Assembly (NCBI GenBank): GCA_964636205.1 | Contig: CAZWPF010000128.1 | Location: 1 to 6,389 of the forward strand | Direction of reading: 5' to 3' | Length of the DNA: 6,389 nucleotides | Origin: JBEBVQ01 sp964636205 | Lineage (GTDB): Bacteria; Bacteroidota; Bacteroidia; Chitinophagales; Chitinophagaceae | Part shown: piece by piece, positions 1-6,389 of the stretch | How positions within the stretch are numbered: position 1 is the stretch's first letter | Layout: each line of letters opens with the position of its first letter | Position numbers and translations under genes: made by a program | Notes under the pieces: generated by a model | Database searches by the model: none | What the model was told of the DNA's origin: nothing | The model's input: only the letters and a program-made list of their open reading frames with translations

Positions 1-337
1 TATTTAAAGGTGGGACTCCGTATGGAGTAGCACATCCGCCGTCACATATTTGTGTGAATCTTGAGTCCATATTGAAGTGGGTGGCAAAGTGCTTGGTGAA
101 GGCACTTTGAACGTTCCATATAAATCTAAACCTTTCTCCAACCTTTACCCATTTGGTGAAGGACTGTACAGTTAATCGGTGTACACCTTTTTTTAAATTA
201 ACATTGACGCTTATAACTGAGTGGGTTGAAACTTTTATTTTCTTGAGCTCTTTAGGTGCAGTATTGTTTTGGGTTGAAAGTTCCCTATTCACCAAACCCC
301 GGATAGTAACCATCAGATTCTCAGTCGGTAAATTCAT
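1..337 (-). CDS. Possible partial hypothetical protein, running off the left edge
   Basis: The minus strand is open without a stop from an ATG at 337-335 to the window edge: 112 codons, starting MNLPTENLMVTIRG and ending ...CDGGCATPYGVPPLN. I do not recognise the family. The frame is basic and aromatic-rich, with no signal peptide, transmembrane segment or catalytic motif that I can name. The ATG lies three bases from the assembly gap, so its own upstream sequence is missing. The second copy of the same start sequence beyond the gap (ATG at 392-390) is preceded by AGGA at about the right distance, which hints that the real start may have a similar leader. Against a real gene, the region is full of small inverted repeats, other frames here also show open stretches, and no homology is visible. 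It could equally be a chance frame over a structured noncoding region. Confidence 0.2.
   Translation of the reverse strand, partial: MNLPTENLMVTIRGLVNRELSTQNNTAPKELKKIKVSTHSVISVNVNLKKGVHRLTVQSFTKWVKVGERFRFIWNVQSAFTKHFATHFNMDSRFTQICDGGCATPYGVPPLN
15..162 (+). repeat. Cluster of small inverted repeats
   Basis: Four short hairpin-forming inverted repeats follow one another. They are ACTCC/GGAGT at 15-19/24-28, TCACA/TGTGA at 42-46/53-57, CAAAGTGC/GCACTTTG at 85-92/102-109 (perfect 8 bp, 9-nt loop), and CCTTTACC/GGTGAAGG at 142-149/155-162 (8 bp, 5-nt loop). The last has one imperfect pair, which is a U-G wobble only in plus-strand RNA. A 10-bp motif TTGGTGAAGG also occurs twice, at 93-102 (in the third loop) and 153-162. 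The spacing is irregular, so this is not a CRISPR array. It may be a structured plus-strand RNA, a 3' untranslated region of something to the left, or coincidence inside a coding frame. Confidence 0.35.
165..194 (+). terminator. Possible plus-strand intrinsic terminator
   Basis: Two copies of the self-complementary hexamer TGTACA (165-170 and 180-185) can pair as a 6-bp stem with a 9-nt loop. Two bases later comes an uninterrupted run of seven T (188-194). The second hexamer is also the core of a perfect 10-bp palindrome, GGTGTACACC, at 178-187. The arrangement fits a Rho-independent terminator for a transcript arriving from the left on the plus strand, but the stem is short and AT-containing. 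The T run is a lysine-codon stretch if the overlapping minus-strand frame is real. Confidence 0.3.
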
Positions 338-396
338 TTTNNNNNNNNNNTGGGTGGTGTTGTCAGACTGGCGGCTTCCGAGTTAAATTCATTTTT
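329..396. repeat. Direct repeat bordering the assembly gap
   Basis: The 12-mer TAAATTCATTTT occurs at 329-340, ending exactly at the N run, and again at 384-395, where it continues with one more T. Sequences just before both copies are loosely alike (both contain TCAGA followed by a G/C-rich stretch). A repeat ending precisely at a gap is typical of an assembler failing to resolve two alternative or overlapping contig ends. A genuine short duplication is the alternative. Confidence 0.6.
341..350. other. Assembly gap of 10 N
   Basis: Ten consecutive undetermined bases. A round number of N is usually a scaffolder placeholder, so the true distance may be larger, zero or negative (overlap). Anything reading across it, including frames on either strand, is unreliable. 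Confidence 0.97.
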
Positions 397-712
397 CCTA
401 AAAAATTGTGTTTGTACATAGCGTGGTAACAGTAGTTAACCTAAGTGAGACCCTAGACCTTATGAACTGATGTTTCGGGTAATGCATTAACTAGTTTTTG
501 TTCAGAGTTGTCGCGGACCAGTATTGGGCAAACTTTTTGATAAAGTCAGATATTTTCGCTCACACTTGATAATTCAGCAAATTTGGTAATATGTTGGGTT
601 TATTTACAAAACCGACCCTATCTGGAAGCCGGATTTTTTCTATTCTCTAGTTCGATTTAAATGCTGAAATCTAGAATAGATAAGGTCAATTGACAAAAGT
701 TGAACCGGTTGC
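351..712. other. Intergenic stretch with no recognisable gene
   Basis: About 360 bp of AT-rich sequence between the gap and the end of the hydrolase gene. I find no reading frame of useful length, no tRNA cloverleaf and no repeat array. It contains the structured region at 610-691 described separately and two perfect palindromes near the operon end: GTCAATTGAC at 685-694 and AACCGGTT at 703-710. On the minus strand a tiny 9-codon frame opens at 392 after an AGGA motif and stops at 363. It is too short to call. Confidence 0.6.
610..691 (-). terminator. Long-stem structure downstream of the operon, candidate transcript end
   Basis: In minus-strand RNA, the arm at 691-678 (AATTGACCTTATCT) pairs over 14 bp with the arm at 623-610 (AGATAGGGTCGGTT). 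Eleven pairs are Watson-Crick and three are G-U, and the 3' arm ends in a short TTTT (611-608). Those three positions would be A-C mismatches in plus-strand RNA, so the structure favours the orientation of the operon. The enclosed segment has a second inverted repeat: 671-680 against 639-650, with CTAG plus AATAGA/TCTATT and a 2-nt bulge. It overlaps the outer stem by three bases. The first arm begins about 20 bp after the hydrolase stop codon. The T-tract is weak and the loop long, so this may be a terminator, a 3'-end stabiliser or another RNA element. Confidence 0.4.
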
Positions 713-2287
713 CTAATCAATCCAAATCGGGCTAGCCCAGGCAATGTGCTCGTTGTCCATAAGCACACGTATATAATACCATGTTGGTGCGGAAACCGAT
801 TGGTTTGAGATACTCCACTGAACAGCTTTCTTCAGTGGTTCGAGTGTGTCTACTACTTGACCTTCCTTTATTAATTCTACTTTTTGGATGTTGTGATTAC
901 CTGCTACTTCCACCTGGATATCGAGTTTACCCCGGGTTTTAATTTCTGAGCCCATTTTGTGACCATTTATCGAAAATCGGAGCAGGGTCCGATTATTTGT
1001 TGTACCGAAGACATGGCGATTCCATAGTGCGGCGAAAATGGCTTCGCGAGAAAGTTCATCAGCCCAGACACCCATTAGACCTGGTTCTTTCAGGAATTTA
1101 TAGCTTTCAGGTTTTTCCTGCAAATGGTGTAATGAATCACCAGGGCGTCCGTCGTGATCGTCACCTGTTCCTATCATACCCAGCCGGTAACCACGTTTCA
1201 ACCCGTCAATGGCGTGGCTGCCTGCCACTTCGTCTTCCTTTGCCCGGTTTTTAAAGCGAGTGCCAAATCCGAACATCATTTCATTTATACCGCCGATCGA
1301 ATAGACTTCGACTAGACGCTGTACCTCTGGGTCATGGTTACCTTCCCAGCGTGTGGTATGTCCCGAACTTGCGGTATGGTTCGCAATCACAAGGGCACCG
1401 TGCTTTTTCGCTAGCTGAAAAACCTTGTGTGGTGTATCTTGATTGGGGTCGTTACAGCGCAAAATTATGCCATCATTTCCTGGATAAATATAATTTTTGT
1501 GGCCGTGCTCGGGACTTGTCCATTCGCCTCCTAAAAAGGTCACGAAACGTCCATCCTCATTAAATTCGTTTGTAACTTGTTTGAAATAAGTCCATTGCCC
1601 ATTGGTTAGGGCTTCGGTATGGTCAGTTAGAGCGAAGACATCCAAAAAAGACTCATCGCGGGCGAAGGCGTAGATGTCTTCAGGTAATCGAACACCATCA
1701 CCGAAGATGCTGTGGCAATGCAAATTACCCCAGTATAATCTGTCGGTTGGAGGTATGGATTCTACAAGTATCGCATTGCTGACCCCCGTAATACCGGTTT
1801 CTGGGTCGACCACGCGGATGTATTTAACACCAGGTGTGGTAAATTTGAAATTATCGAGCCGTCGGATAGGTCTTTTGTCGTTGTTGTATGGGCCAGCACC
1901 TTCCTTAAAGGAATATGTAGAAATTCCGCTGAATCCTTCATCCCCTTCAATACGCACGGAGTTCTCAAAGCGGGGCAGAACGTTGTCCATGTATCGGATT
2001 CCACGAGAGGACACATTGAATGAACCGTTGACAGTCGTTCCAAACCTTTGCCATACAGGTCCCCACCCAGTGAAAAAGGGGGTAGTGAGCAGACGGATAC
2101 CTACAGTAAACGGCTCGTTAACACCTACTACAGAAGGGGCAGTTACTCTTATCTCCTTAAGTTCTTTCTGTTTAGAGACCGTTAATAGTGAGTTTTCTGA
2201 TTGACTGTCTAGTGCCTTGTTCTCTGTTGAAAACGCTAACCCCCCAGTAAACAAGGTGAGATTCCCCAAAAAGTTTCTCCTTTTCAT
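713..2287 (-). CDS. Exported PHP-superfamily metallohydrolase, DUF3604 / CehA-McbA type
   Basis: Predicted 524-residue metal-dependent hydrolase, probably periplasmic. The N-terminus MKRRNFLGNLTLFTGG resembles a twin-arginine signal. Residues ~45-180 look like an all-beta domain. The catalytic PHP-like domain spans ~183-430: GNLHCHS (His190, His192), ALTDHTE (Asp222-His223), GGEWTSPEHGH (Glu255, His261/263), ANHT (His304), VEVYS (Glu327) and GTGDDHDGRPG (~Asp376-Asp379). Residues ~433-524 form a beta-rich tail ending in AWASPIWID. This motif order, especially the DDHxGRPG stretch and the tail, is what I know from DUF3604 proteins. Family members hydrolyse phosphoesters or carbamates, but most are uncharacterised, so the substrate is unknown. 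ATG 2287 was chosen because it puts the twin arginines at residues 3-4. ATG 2293 is nearly equivalent, and a TTG at 2314 lies in a hairpin loop and is unlikely. It is the last gene of the operon, 46 nt after the SusD-like gene. All metal-ligand motifs appear intact. Confidence 0.9.
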   Translation of the reverse strand: MKRRNFLGNLTLFTGGLAFSTENKALDSQSENSLLTVSKQKELKEIRVTAPSVVGVNEPFTVGIRLLTTPFFTGWGPVWQRFGTTVNGSFNVSSRGIRYMDNVLPRFENSVRIEGDEGFSGISTYSFKEGAGPYNNDKRPIRRLDNFKFTTPGVKYIRVVDPETGITGVSNAILVESIPPTDRLYWGNLHCHSIFGDGVRLPEDIYAFARDESFLDVFALTDHTEALTNGQWTYFKQVTNEFNEDGRFVTFLGGEWTSPEHGHKNYIYPGNDGIILRCNDPNQDTPHKVFQLAKKHGALVIANHTASSGHTTRWEGNHDPEVQRLVEVYSIGGINEMMFGFGTRFKNRAKEDEVAGSHAIDGLKRGYRLGMIGTGDDHDGRPGDSLHHLQEKPESYKFLKEPGLMGVWADELSREAIFAALWNRHVFGTTNNRTLLRFSINGHKMGSEIKTRGKLDIQVEVAGNHNIQKVELIKEGQVVDTLEPLKKAVQWSISNQSVSAPTWYYIRVLMDNEHIAWASPIWID

Positions 2288-2300
2288 AAGCATAAGGGTA

Positions 2301-2326
2301 GGGCTGCCGATCAAGACCGACAGCCC
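2301..2326 (-). promoter_or_regulatory. Intercistronic RNA hairpin with CUUG tetraloop
   Basis: In minus-strand RNA, GGGCTGTCGGT (2326-2316) pairs with ATCGGCAGCCC (2311-2301) across the four-base loop CTTG (2315-2312), giving an 11-bp stem. Nine pairs are Watson-Crick and two are G-U. The two wobbles would be A-C mismatches on the other strand. It starts 7 nt after the SusD-like stop codon and ends 7 or 13 nt before the two candidate ATG starts of the hydrolase. It is not followed by a T-tract, so it is not a standard intrinsic terminator. Likely roles are protecting the upstream susCD message, partial attenuation, or limiting hydrolase translation. The structure is visible; its role is inferred. 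Confidence 0.6.
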
Positions 2327-2333
2327 CTGGATT

Positions 2334-3959
2334 TTAGTAGTTAGGATTTTGATTCAGTAGTTTGTTTTTATCTAGAGCCGATTGAGGAATCGGAAGTAAA
2401 TAGTTCCTTTCCGCATAGAATTTCTGCTCGCCCCCAGCAGCTGGTTCCACAGTAGCGATAATCGTGCCATTTGGACCGTTTTCAATTTTCATTCCCAATG
2501 CGGGGCGATTCAGAACGTCCTCGGCGATTTTCCAGCGGTAAATGTCGAACAGACGTTTCTGTTCAAAAGCAAGTTCCACTCGCCGTTCCTGGTGTATTGC
2601 CTTGCGCATCTCTTCCTGGGTGAGGCCAGGCTTTAGAGGAGGGAGCTCTACTCTAGCGCGGACTTTATTGATTGCCTGATAAACAGATTCATCGGGGCCG
2701 GATGCTTCATTTTGGGCTTCTGCGTAATTCAAGAGTACCTCTGCATAGCGGAAGATTTTTTGAGACGCGCTATTTAACCTTTGATCGCCGTGAATAGCGT
2801 ATTTTGGGTTCATACCTTTAATTAAATCATAACCAGTAGGAGAAGCTTTTGCATACTCGATAAGACTGCCTGAGCCTACCCTATAAATCATTGTCTGTCC
2901 CAACCATTGGGCTCCATCGTAGGTTACTGTGTAATAAAATCGTTTTTCTCGGTTCGCATAGGGATTATTCGGGTTATAACCCGAATTGGGGTCATCGATC
3001 GGAAGTCCGTTCGCCATGAAGAATTCCTGCACAAGATTATGGGCGGGTCTGACACCGCCCCAAGATTTGGATTCCCCGCCCACGTTAAATGGGCCCTGTA
3101 AACCTTCACGACTTCCGCCTAGCGTCGTCCCTCCGAGGTATTGACGACTGAGTATTTCCTCAATATTGTTATTGTTTTCTTCGTAAAACATTGTTTGGAA
3201 ATTGGGGAACAGGTCATAGGCTCCAAGGTCCATTACGCGTTTGTTTGTCTCAGCTGCTTTCCTCCACCGGTTGACGTCATTCCCGGGATTTTTTAGCGGG
3301 CTGGCATTGTACAGTTCAACCCATCCCATAAGTGTTAGAGCCGCACCACGGGTGACACGCCCTGCCTCGGTTTTTACCGGCAAATCGTTGGCGACGGCTT
3401 CAAGCTCATCGACGATAAATTTGAAGGTCTCTTCATCCGAGTTCCGACTTCTGAATATCGCATCGCCCTGTTCAGTTAGATTCAACGTTTCGGTGATAAT
3501 GGGAACGCCACTGTAGAAGATCCAGAGAGTGTGGTAGAAAAATGCACGAAGGAACCGAGCTTCTGCAATCCGCACCCTTTTCCAATCTTCGGGAAGTTCG
3601 GAGTTTGCAATTTTTTCTAAGAACAGGTTACATTTTCTAATGTTGGAATAGTTGCCGGTCCAGTAGTTGGGTGCGTTGCTGGCGTTGTAAGCCGCAAGAG
3701 CAAAAGTAGTTCTGCTGTAACTCCCGCTTACACCGCCCATGGCGTCATCGGAGAAGTTGTCGATGGGGTCGGAGTCGTTGTAATAACGTGGCAGTCCTGC
3801 GTAAATGTTGTTCAGAAAGGCGTCTGCATTAGTAGTGGTCGACCAGACGATGCCATCTGTAATTCGATCGGTTGGAGAAAGATCCAAGTAGTCATTGCAG
3901 GATGCAAATACGATGCACACAATTGTTGAACTGAGTATGTTTATGAGTGTTTTTTTCAT
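2334..3959 (-). CDS. RagB/SusD-family surface nutrient-binding lipoprotein
   Basis: 541-residue SusD-like lipoprotein, the substrate-binding lid of an outer-membrane SusCD uptake complex. The signal peptide MKKTLINILSSTIVCIVFASC gives a lipobox with acylated Cys21, followed by NDYLDLSPTDRI, the usual SusD mature start. The N-terminal TPR-type SusD domain includes RFLRAFFYHTLWIFYSGVPII (135-155). The C-terminal RagB/SusD domain includes YAEVLLNYAEAQNEA (405-419), INKVRARVELPPL (430-442), IHQERRVELAFEQKRLFDIYRW (455-476) and the family-typical ending NYLLPIPQ...NQNPNY (519-541). Length is normal and no frame damage is seen. The ATG at 3959 is 5 nt after the stop of the SusC-like gene, implying co-transcription and perhaps translational coupling. 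The start codon is followed by a run of seven A. The ligand cannot be deduced from sequence, because binding residues are poorly conserved in this family. Confidence 0.97.
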   Translation of the reverse strand: MKKTLINILSSTIVCIVFASCNDYLDLSPTDRITDGIVWSTTTNADAFLNNIYAGLPRYYNDSDPIDNFSDDAMGGVSGSYSRTTFALAAYNASNAPNYWTGNYSNIRKCNLFLEKIANSELPEDWKRVRIAEARFLRAFFYHTLWIFYSGVPIITETLNLTEQGDAIFRSRNSDEETFKFIVDELEAVANDLPVKTEAGRVTRGAALTLMGWVELYNASPLKNPGNDVNRWRKAAETNKRVMDLGAYDLFPNFQTMFYEENNNNIEEILSRQYLGGTTLGGSREGLQGPFNVGGESKSWGGVRPAHNLVQEFFMANGLPIDDPNSGYNPNNPYANREKRFYYTVTYDGAQWLGQTMIYRVGSGSLIEYAKASPTGYDLIKGMNPKYAIHGDQRLNSASQKIFRYAEVLLNYAEAQNEASGPDESVYQAINKVRARVELPPLKPGLTQEEMRKAIHQERRVELAFEQKRLFDIYRWKIAEDVLNRPALGMKIENGPNGTIIATVEPAAGGEQKFYAERNYLLPIPQSALDKNKLLNQNPNY

Positions 3960-3964
3960 GACTA

Positions 3965-6389
3965 TTAGAAGGTAATGTTCAATCCAGCAGATAATACTTT
4001 TTGGTGCGGGTAGAAACGGCCGCGAGGATCGTTGATCTCAGGATCAAAATGTTTGAGCTTAGTCCAGGTAATTATATTTTGCCCTGATACATATAGTCGA
4101 AGTCCTTGCATTCCGATTTTGGAAGTCACTACTCTGGGGACATCATAGTTTAGTAATACGTTTTTCAGACGGAGGTAACCCACGTTTTCCATCCAGAAGG
4201 ACGAACGTTGTGTGTTATTCGCAGTAGGCGCTGAGGTGACCCGAGGGTTCCGAGCGTTGGGAGTTTCTGGGGTCCAGTAGTCGAGATTGTTGGTGAAGGC
4301 GCCCATGCCGTTGAAAAAAAGCCAGTTACCTTCCCCTTCCAGGTAGAAGTCGCGCTTACTAGCACCTTGGAACAGCAATTCTAGCGTGAGTCCCTTGTAG
4401 CGCACTGACGGAGTAATACCAAAAATTATCTGAGGAATGGGTGAATCGCCTATTACTGTTTCGTCTGTGGCGTCAATTCTGCCATCGTTGTTCACGTCGG
4501 CATAGCGGATATCACCCGGTTTTACATCTCCCCATGGCTGTACCGGGATGCCTTCCTTAAGATTGCCCGAATCGTCGAAATCGGAGACCTGGAACAAACC
4601 AAGTGACTTGAGGCCAAATTGTGTTCCCAGTGGTCGACCGGTTCTTCTGCGGTTGGGGTCGTTGTAGGTAGTTGTGGTTTCAAAGGTTTCGATCAGTTTG
4701 TTCCGGGCATAAGTGAACGTGCTAGCTAAGCTAAGACGAAGATCATTTGATACATTATAGCTCGATGAAAGCATGAACTCGAACCCCTGATTGCTCATAA
4801 CACCTGCATTAATCTGGCTTAAGCCGATGCCGTATTCATCTGGCACAACCACATTAGGGTTTACCAACATATTCGAACGCTTCTCGTAGAAGTAGTCTGC
4901 TTCGAGATTGATGAGCCCTCTCCAGGCTGTCAGCTCGATACCGATGTCCGTTTTCTTTGCGCGTTCCCACGTAATGTTCCGGTTGGGTTCAGCTCTTTCT
5001 GAGAACCCGGGAACGGCGGCACCACCGATCACGTAGGCCGGACTTGCGACGTTATACAACGTCAAGTATTGATAATCACTACCAGCTAACGCTCCAACTT
5101 CGCCATGAGATGCCCTAATTTTCAAATTCTCAATTACTTTGTTGCTCTTTTTGAAGAATTCTTCTTCCGAGATTCTCCAGCCTACAGAAAACGCGGGGAA
5201 GTAACCGAATCGTTTGTCGCTCGCAAAGTAGTAACTACCGTCATAGCGACCACTTGCCTCAAACAGGTATTTGTCTTTATAGTCATAGCTCAAACGATAT
5301 ACAAAGCCGACCTGTCGTGCAATACTGGAGGAGCCACTGTTGGAAATGTTTGCCTGGTTTGAACTACCCATATTGATTTCCGGTACATCGAGGTCGTAGT
5401 TGGTCCGTGCTGCTCCGAGGTTGTGAACGACATTTTCTTTGCTTTCGAAGACACCAATGATGCCCAGATTATTTTTGCCAAAGGATTTTTGGTAATTCAA
5501 AGAACCCTGAAATGTCAGCTGCTTCCTGTGCTGGTAGTTTTCGGTCAGCGATGATTTGGCTTGTCCGAAAACGCCGTCCCGGATAACATACGGGCGCTGC
5601 GTTGTGTCGATGGTAGCAAGCTGTACAGGCATCAACCAGGTTTTATTGTGTCTGTGGGTGGGGTCGAAAGCTACAGTACCCTTCGCGGATAAACCTGGGA
5701 TAAACGGTACTTTCTGTTCGAGTGAGATTTGTGAAAAAATCTGTGTGGTGTTTTCATGGGCATATCCTTCGTTATAGATACTTCCCATGATAAACTTTCC
5801 GTACATCCCGTTGCTAAACACCAGGGGGCCCCCGCGTGCTGGGTGAGAATAACCAATCAATTCAAATATTCGTGCGGTACCGATGGGAGGATACCAGTCT
5901 TTTTGCAGCCGCCCGTTCAGATTGAAAGTCAATTTGGTGGTGTTGGTAACGTCTGCATCAACGTTGAGAGCAAGATTGTATCGGTTCTCACCGGTGGTCG
6001 GCCAAAGCCCAGCCTGATGTTGGTAGCCAAAGGACGCATAATATCGGGCTTTCTCTGTGCCACCACTTACTTCGATATTGTGCGTTGTCAACACTGCATT
6101 TTTTCTAGCAAGAGCCGACCAGATGTCGTCTACGGGGAATACGTCAGGTTCGCTACCGTCAATAAACCGTTGTAAAGCATTATCGTTGTAAGGTATGGGA
6201 AGCCCGTCATTTAGTGCAGCTAGGTTCTTGAGCTGCGCGAATTCGTAGGGCGTAACGTGTTTGAGGTATGCTGTAGGGTTCTGGAATCCGACGTAGCCGT
6301 TGTAGGAAAGTGTGGGTGCTCCTGTTTTTCCACTTTTGGTGGTAACTAGAATTACCCCGTTGGCTCCGGCAACTCCATAAGGGGCCACG
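3965..6389 (-). CDS. SusC/RagA-family TonB-dependent outer-membrane transporter, 5' end missing
   Basis: The last ~807 residues of a SusC-like TonB-dependent porin. The visible part begins inside the plug domain, with VAPYGVAGANGVILVTTKSGK, the usual end of the plug in this family. The rest is a beta-barrel with family signatures: RYDGSYYFASDKRFGYFPAFSVGW (visible residues 381-404), NITWERAKKTDIGIEL (471-486), GDIRYADVNNDGRIDATD (625-642, an acidic D-x-N-x-D-G turn), YLRLKNVLLNYDVP (738-751), and FDPEIND followed by a terminal aromatic strand LNITF. SusC proteins are usually about 1000-1100 residues, so roughly 200-250 residues are outside the window: signal peptide, carboxypeptidase-regulatory-like domain, TonB box and first half of the plug. 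The GTG at the right edge is an internal valine codon, not a start. The frame is intact to its TAA stop. It energises uptake via TonB-ExbBD and pairs with the SusD-like lipoprotein directly downstream. The operon promoter must lie to the right of the window. Confidence 0.97.
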   Translation of the reverse strand, partial: VAPYGVAGANGVILVTTKSGKTGAPTLSYNGYVGFQNPTAYLKHVTPYEFAQLKNLAALNDGLPIPYNDNALQRFIDGSEPDVFPVDDIWSALARKNAVLTTHNIEVSGGTEKARYYASFGYQHQAGLWPTTGENRYNLALNVDADVTNTTKLTFNLNGRLQKDWYPPIGTARIFELIGYSHPARGGPLVFSNGMYGKFIMGSIYNEGYAHENTTQIFSQISLEQKVPFIPGLSAKGTVAFDPTHRHNKTWLMPVQLATIDTTQRPYVIRDGVFGQAKSSLTENYQHRKQLTFQGSLNYQKSFGKNNLGIIGVFESKENVVHNLGAARTNYDLDVPEINMGSSNQANISNSGSSSIARQVGFVYRLSYDYKDKYLFEASGRYDGSYYFASDKRFGYFPAFSVGWRISEEEFFKKSNKVIENLKIRASHGEVGALAGSDYQYLTLYNVASPAYVIGGAAVPGFSERAEPNRNITWERAKKTDIGIELTAWRGLINLEADYFYEKRSNMLVNPNVVVPDEYGIGLSQINAGVMSNQGFEFMLSSSYNVSNDLRLSLASTFTYARNKLIETFETTTTYNDPNRRRTGRPLGTQFGLKSLGLFQVSDFDDSGNLKEGIPVQPWGDVKPGDIRYADVNNDGRIDATDETVIGDSPIPQIIFGITPSVRYKGLTLELLFQGASKRDFYLEGEGNWLFFNGMGAFTNNLDYWTPETPNARNPRVTSAPTANNTQRSSFWMENVGYLRLKNVLLNYDVPRVVTSKIGMQGLRLYVSGQNIITWTKLKHFDPEINDPRGRFYPHQKVLSAGLNITF

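Noticed and set aside
15..194. CRISPR-like array
   Set aside because: The inverted repeats differ in sequence and spacing, and there is no recurring unit with spacers.
153..386. A 77-codon plus-strand frame spanning the N run
   Set aside because: It crosses undetermined bases, shows no recognisable motif and overlaps repeats and a possible terminator. It cannot be supported as a gene.
640..665. T-loop-like GTTCGATTT resembling a tRNA 3' half
   Set aside because: No acceptor, D-arm or anticodon stem could be built around it on either strand.
1674..2204. A 176-codon plus-strand open frame
   Set aside because: It lies entirely antisense to the well-supported hydrolase gene and its translation shows no domain features; treated as a shadow frame.
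4472..4498. EF-hand-like DVNNDGRID motif in the SusC-like protein as a special calcium-binding feature
   Set aside because: An acidic D-x-N-x-D-G turn near this position is common in SusC/RagA proteins, so it is not an unusual feature of this one.
5756..6175. A 139-codon plus-strand open frame
   Set aside because: Antisense to the SusC-like barrel region, with low-complexity, motif-free translation; a shadow of the real gene.
6386..6388. GTG as a start codon for the SusC-like gene
   Set aside because: It falls inside the plug domain immediately before a conserved APYGVAGANGVILVTTK stretch, so the gene clearly continues beyond the right edge.

Overview
The window looks like a piece of a Bacteroidota genome, probably from the Cytophagales/Sphingobacteriales-type environmental lineages. 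The evidence is a textbook SusC/SusD outer-membrane pair: a TonB-dependent SusC/RagA porin followed 5 nt later by a RagB/SusD lipoprotein. A run of 10 N at 341-350 suggests a scaffolded, possibly metagenomic, assembly. The lineage guess below phylum level rests on the flavour of the proteins and is inference.

All three confident genes lie on the minus strand and are read from right to left as one likely operon. They are a SusC-like transporter (3965 to the right edge, N-terminus cut off by the window), a SusD-like surface lipoprotein (2334-3959), and a predicted exported metal-dependent hydrolase of the PHP superfamily, DUF3604 / CehA-McbA type (713-2287), with a twin-arginine-like signal. 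The simplest model is that SusCD captures and imports a substrate across the outer membrane and the PHP hydrolase acts on it, or on a released product, in the periplasm. No glycoside hydrolase, sulfatase, polysaccharide lyase or regulator is visible, so the substrate is unknown and need not be a glycan.

Two RNA-structure signals frame the hydrolase gene. An 11-bp stem closed by a CUUG tetraloop sits between the SusD stop and the hydrolase start (2301-2326). A long 14-bp stem lies about 20 bp past the hydrolase stop (arms 610-623 and 678-691). In both, every non-Watson-Crick position becomes a G-U wobble only in RNA read from the minus strand, which supports their belonging to this operon's transcript.

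The left 712 bp has no confident gene and is AT-richer (about 39% GC in 1-340 by hand count). It holds an assembly gap bordered by a 12-bp direct repeat, a cluster of small inverted repeats at 15-185 ending in a T7 tract, and an unbroken minus-strand reading frame of 112 codons (337 down to the left edge) that I cannot assign to any family. This left part is the least understood. No complete novel system can be demonstrated from this window alone.
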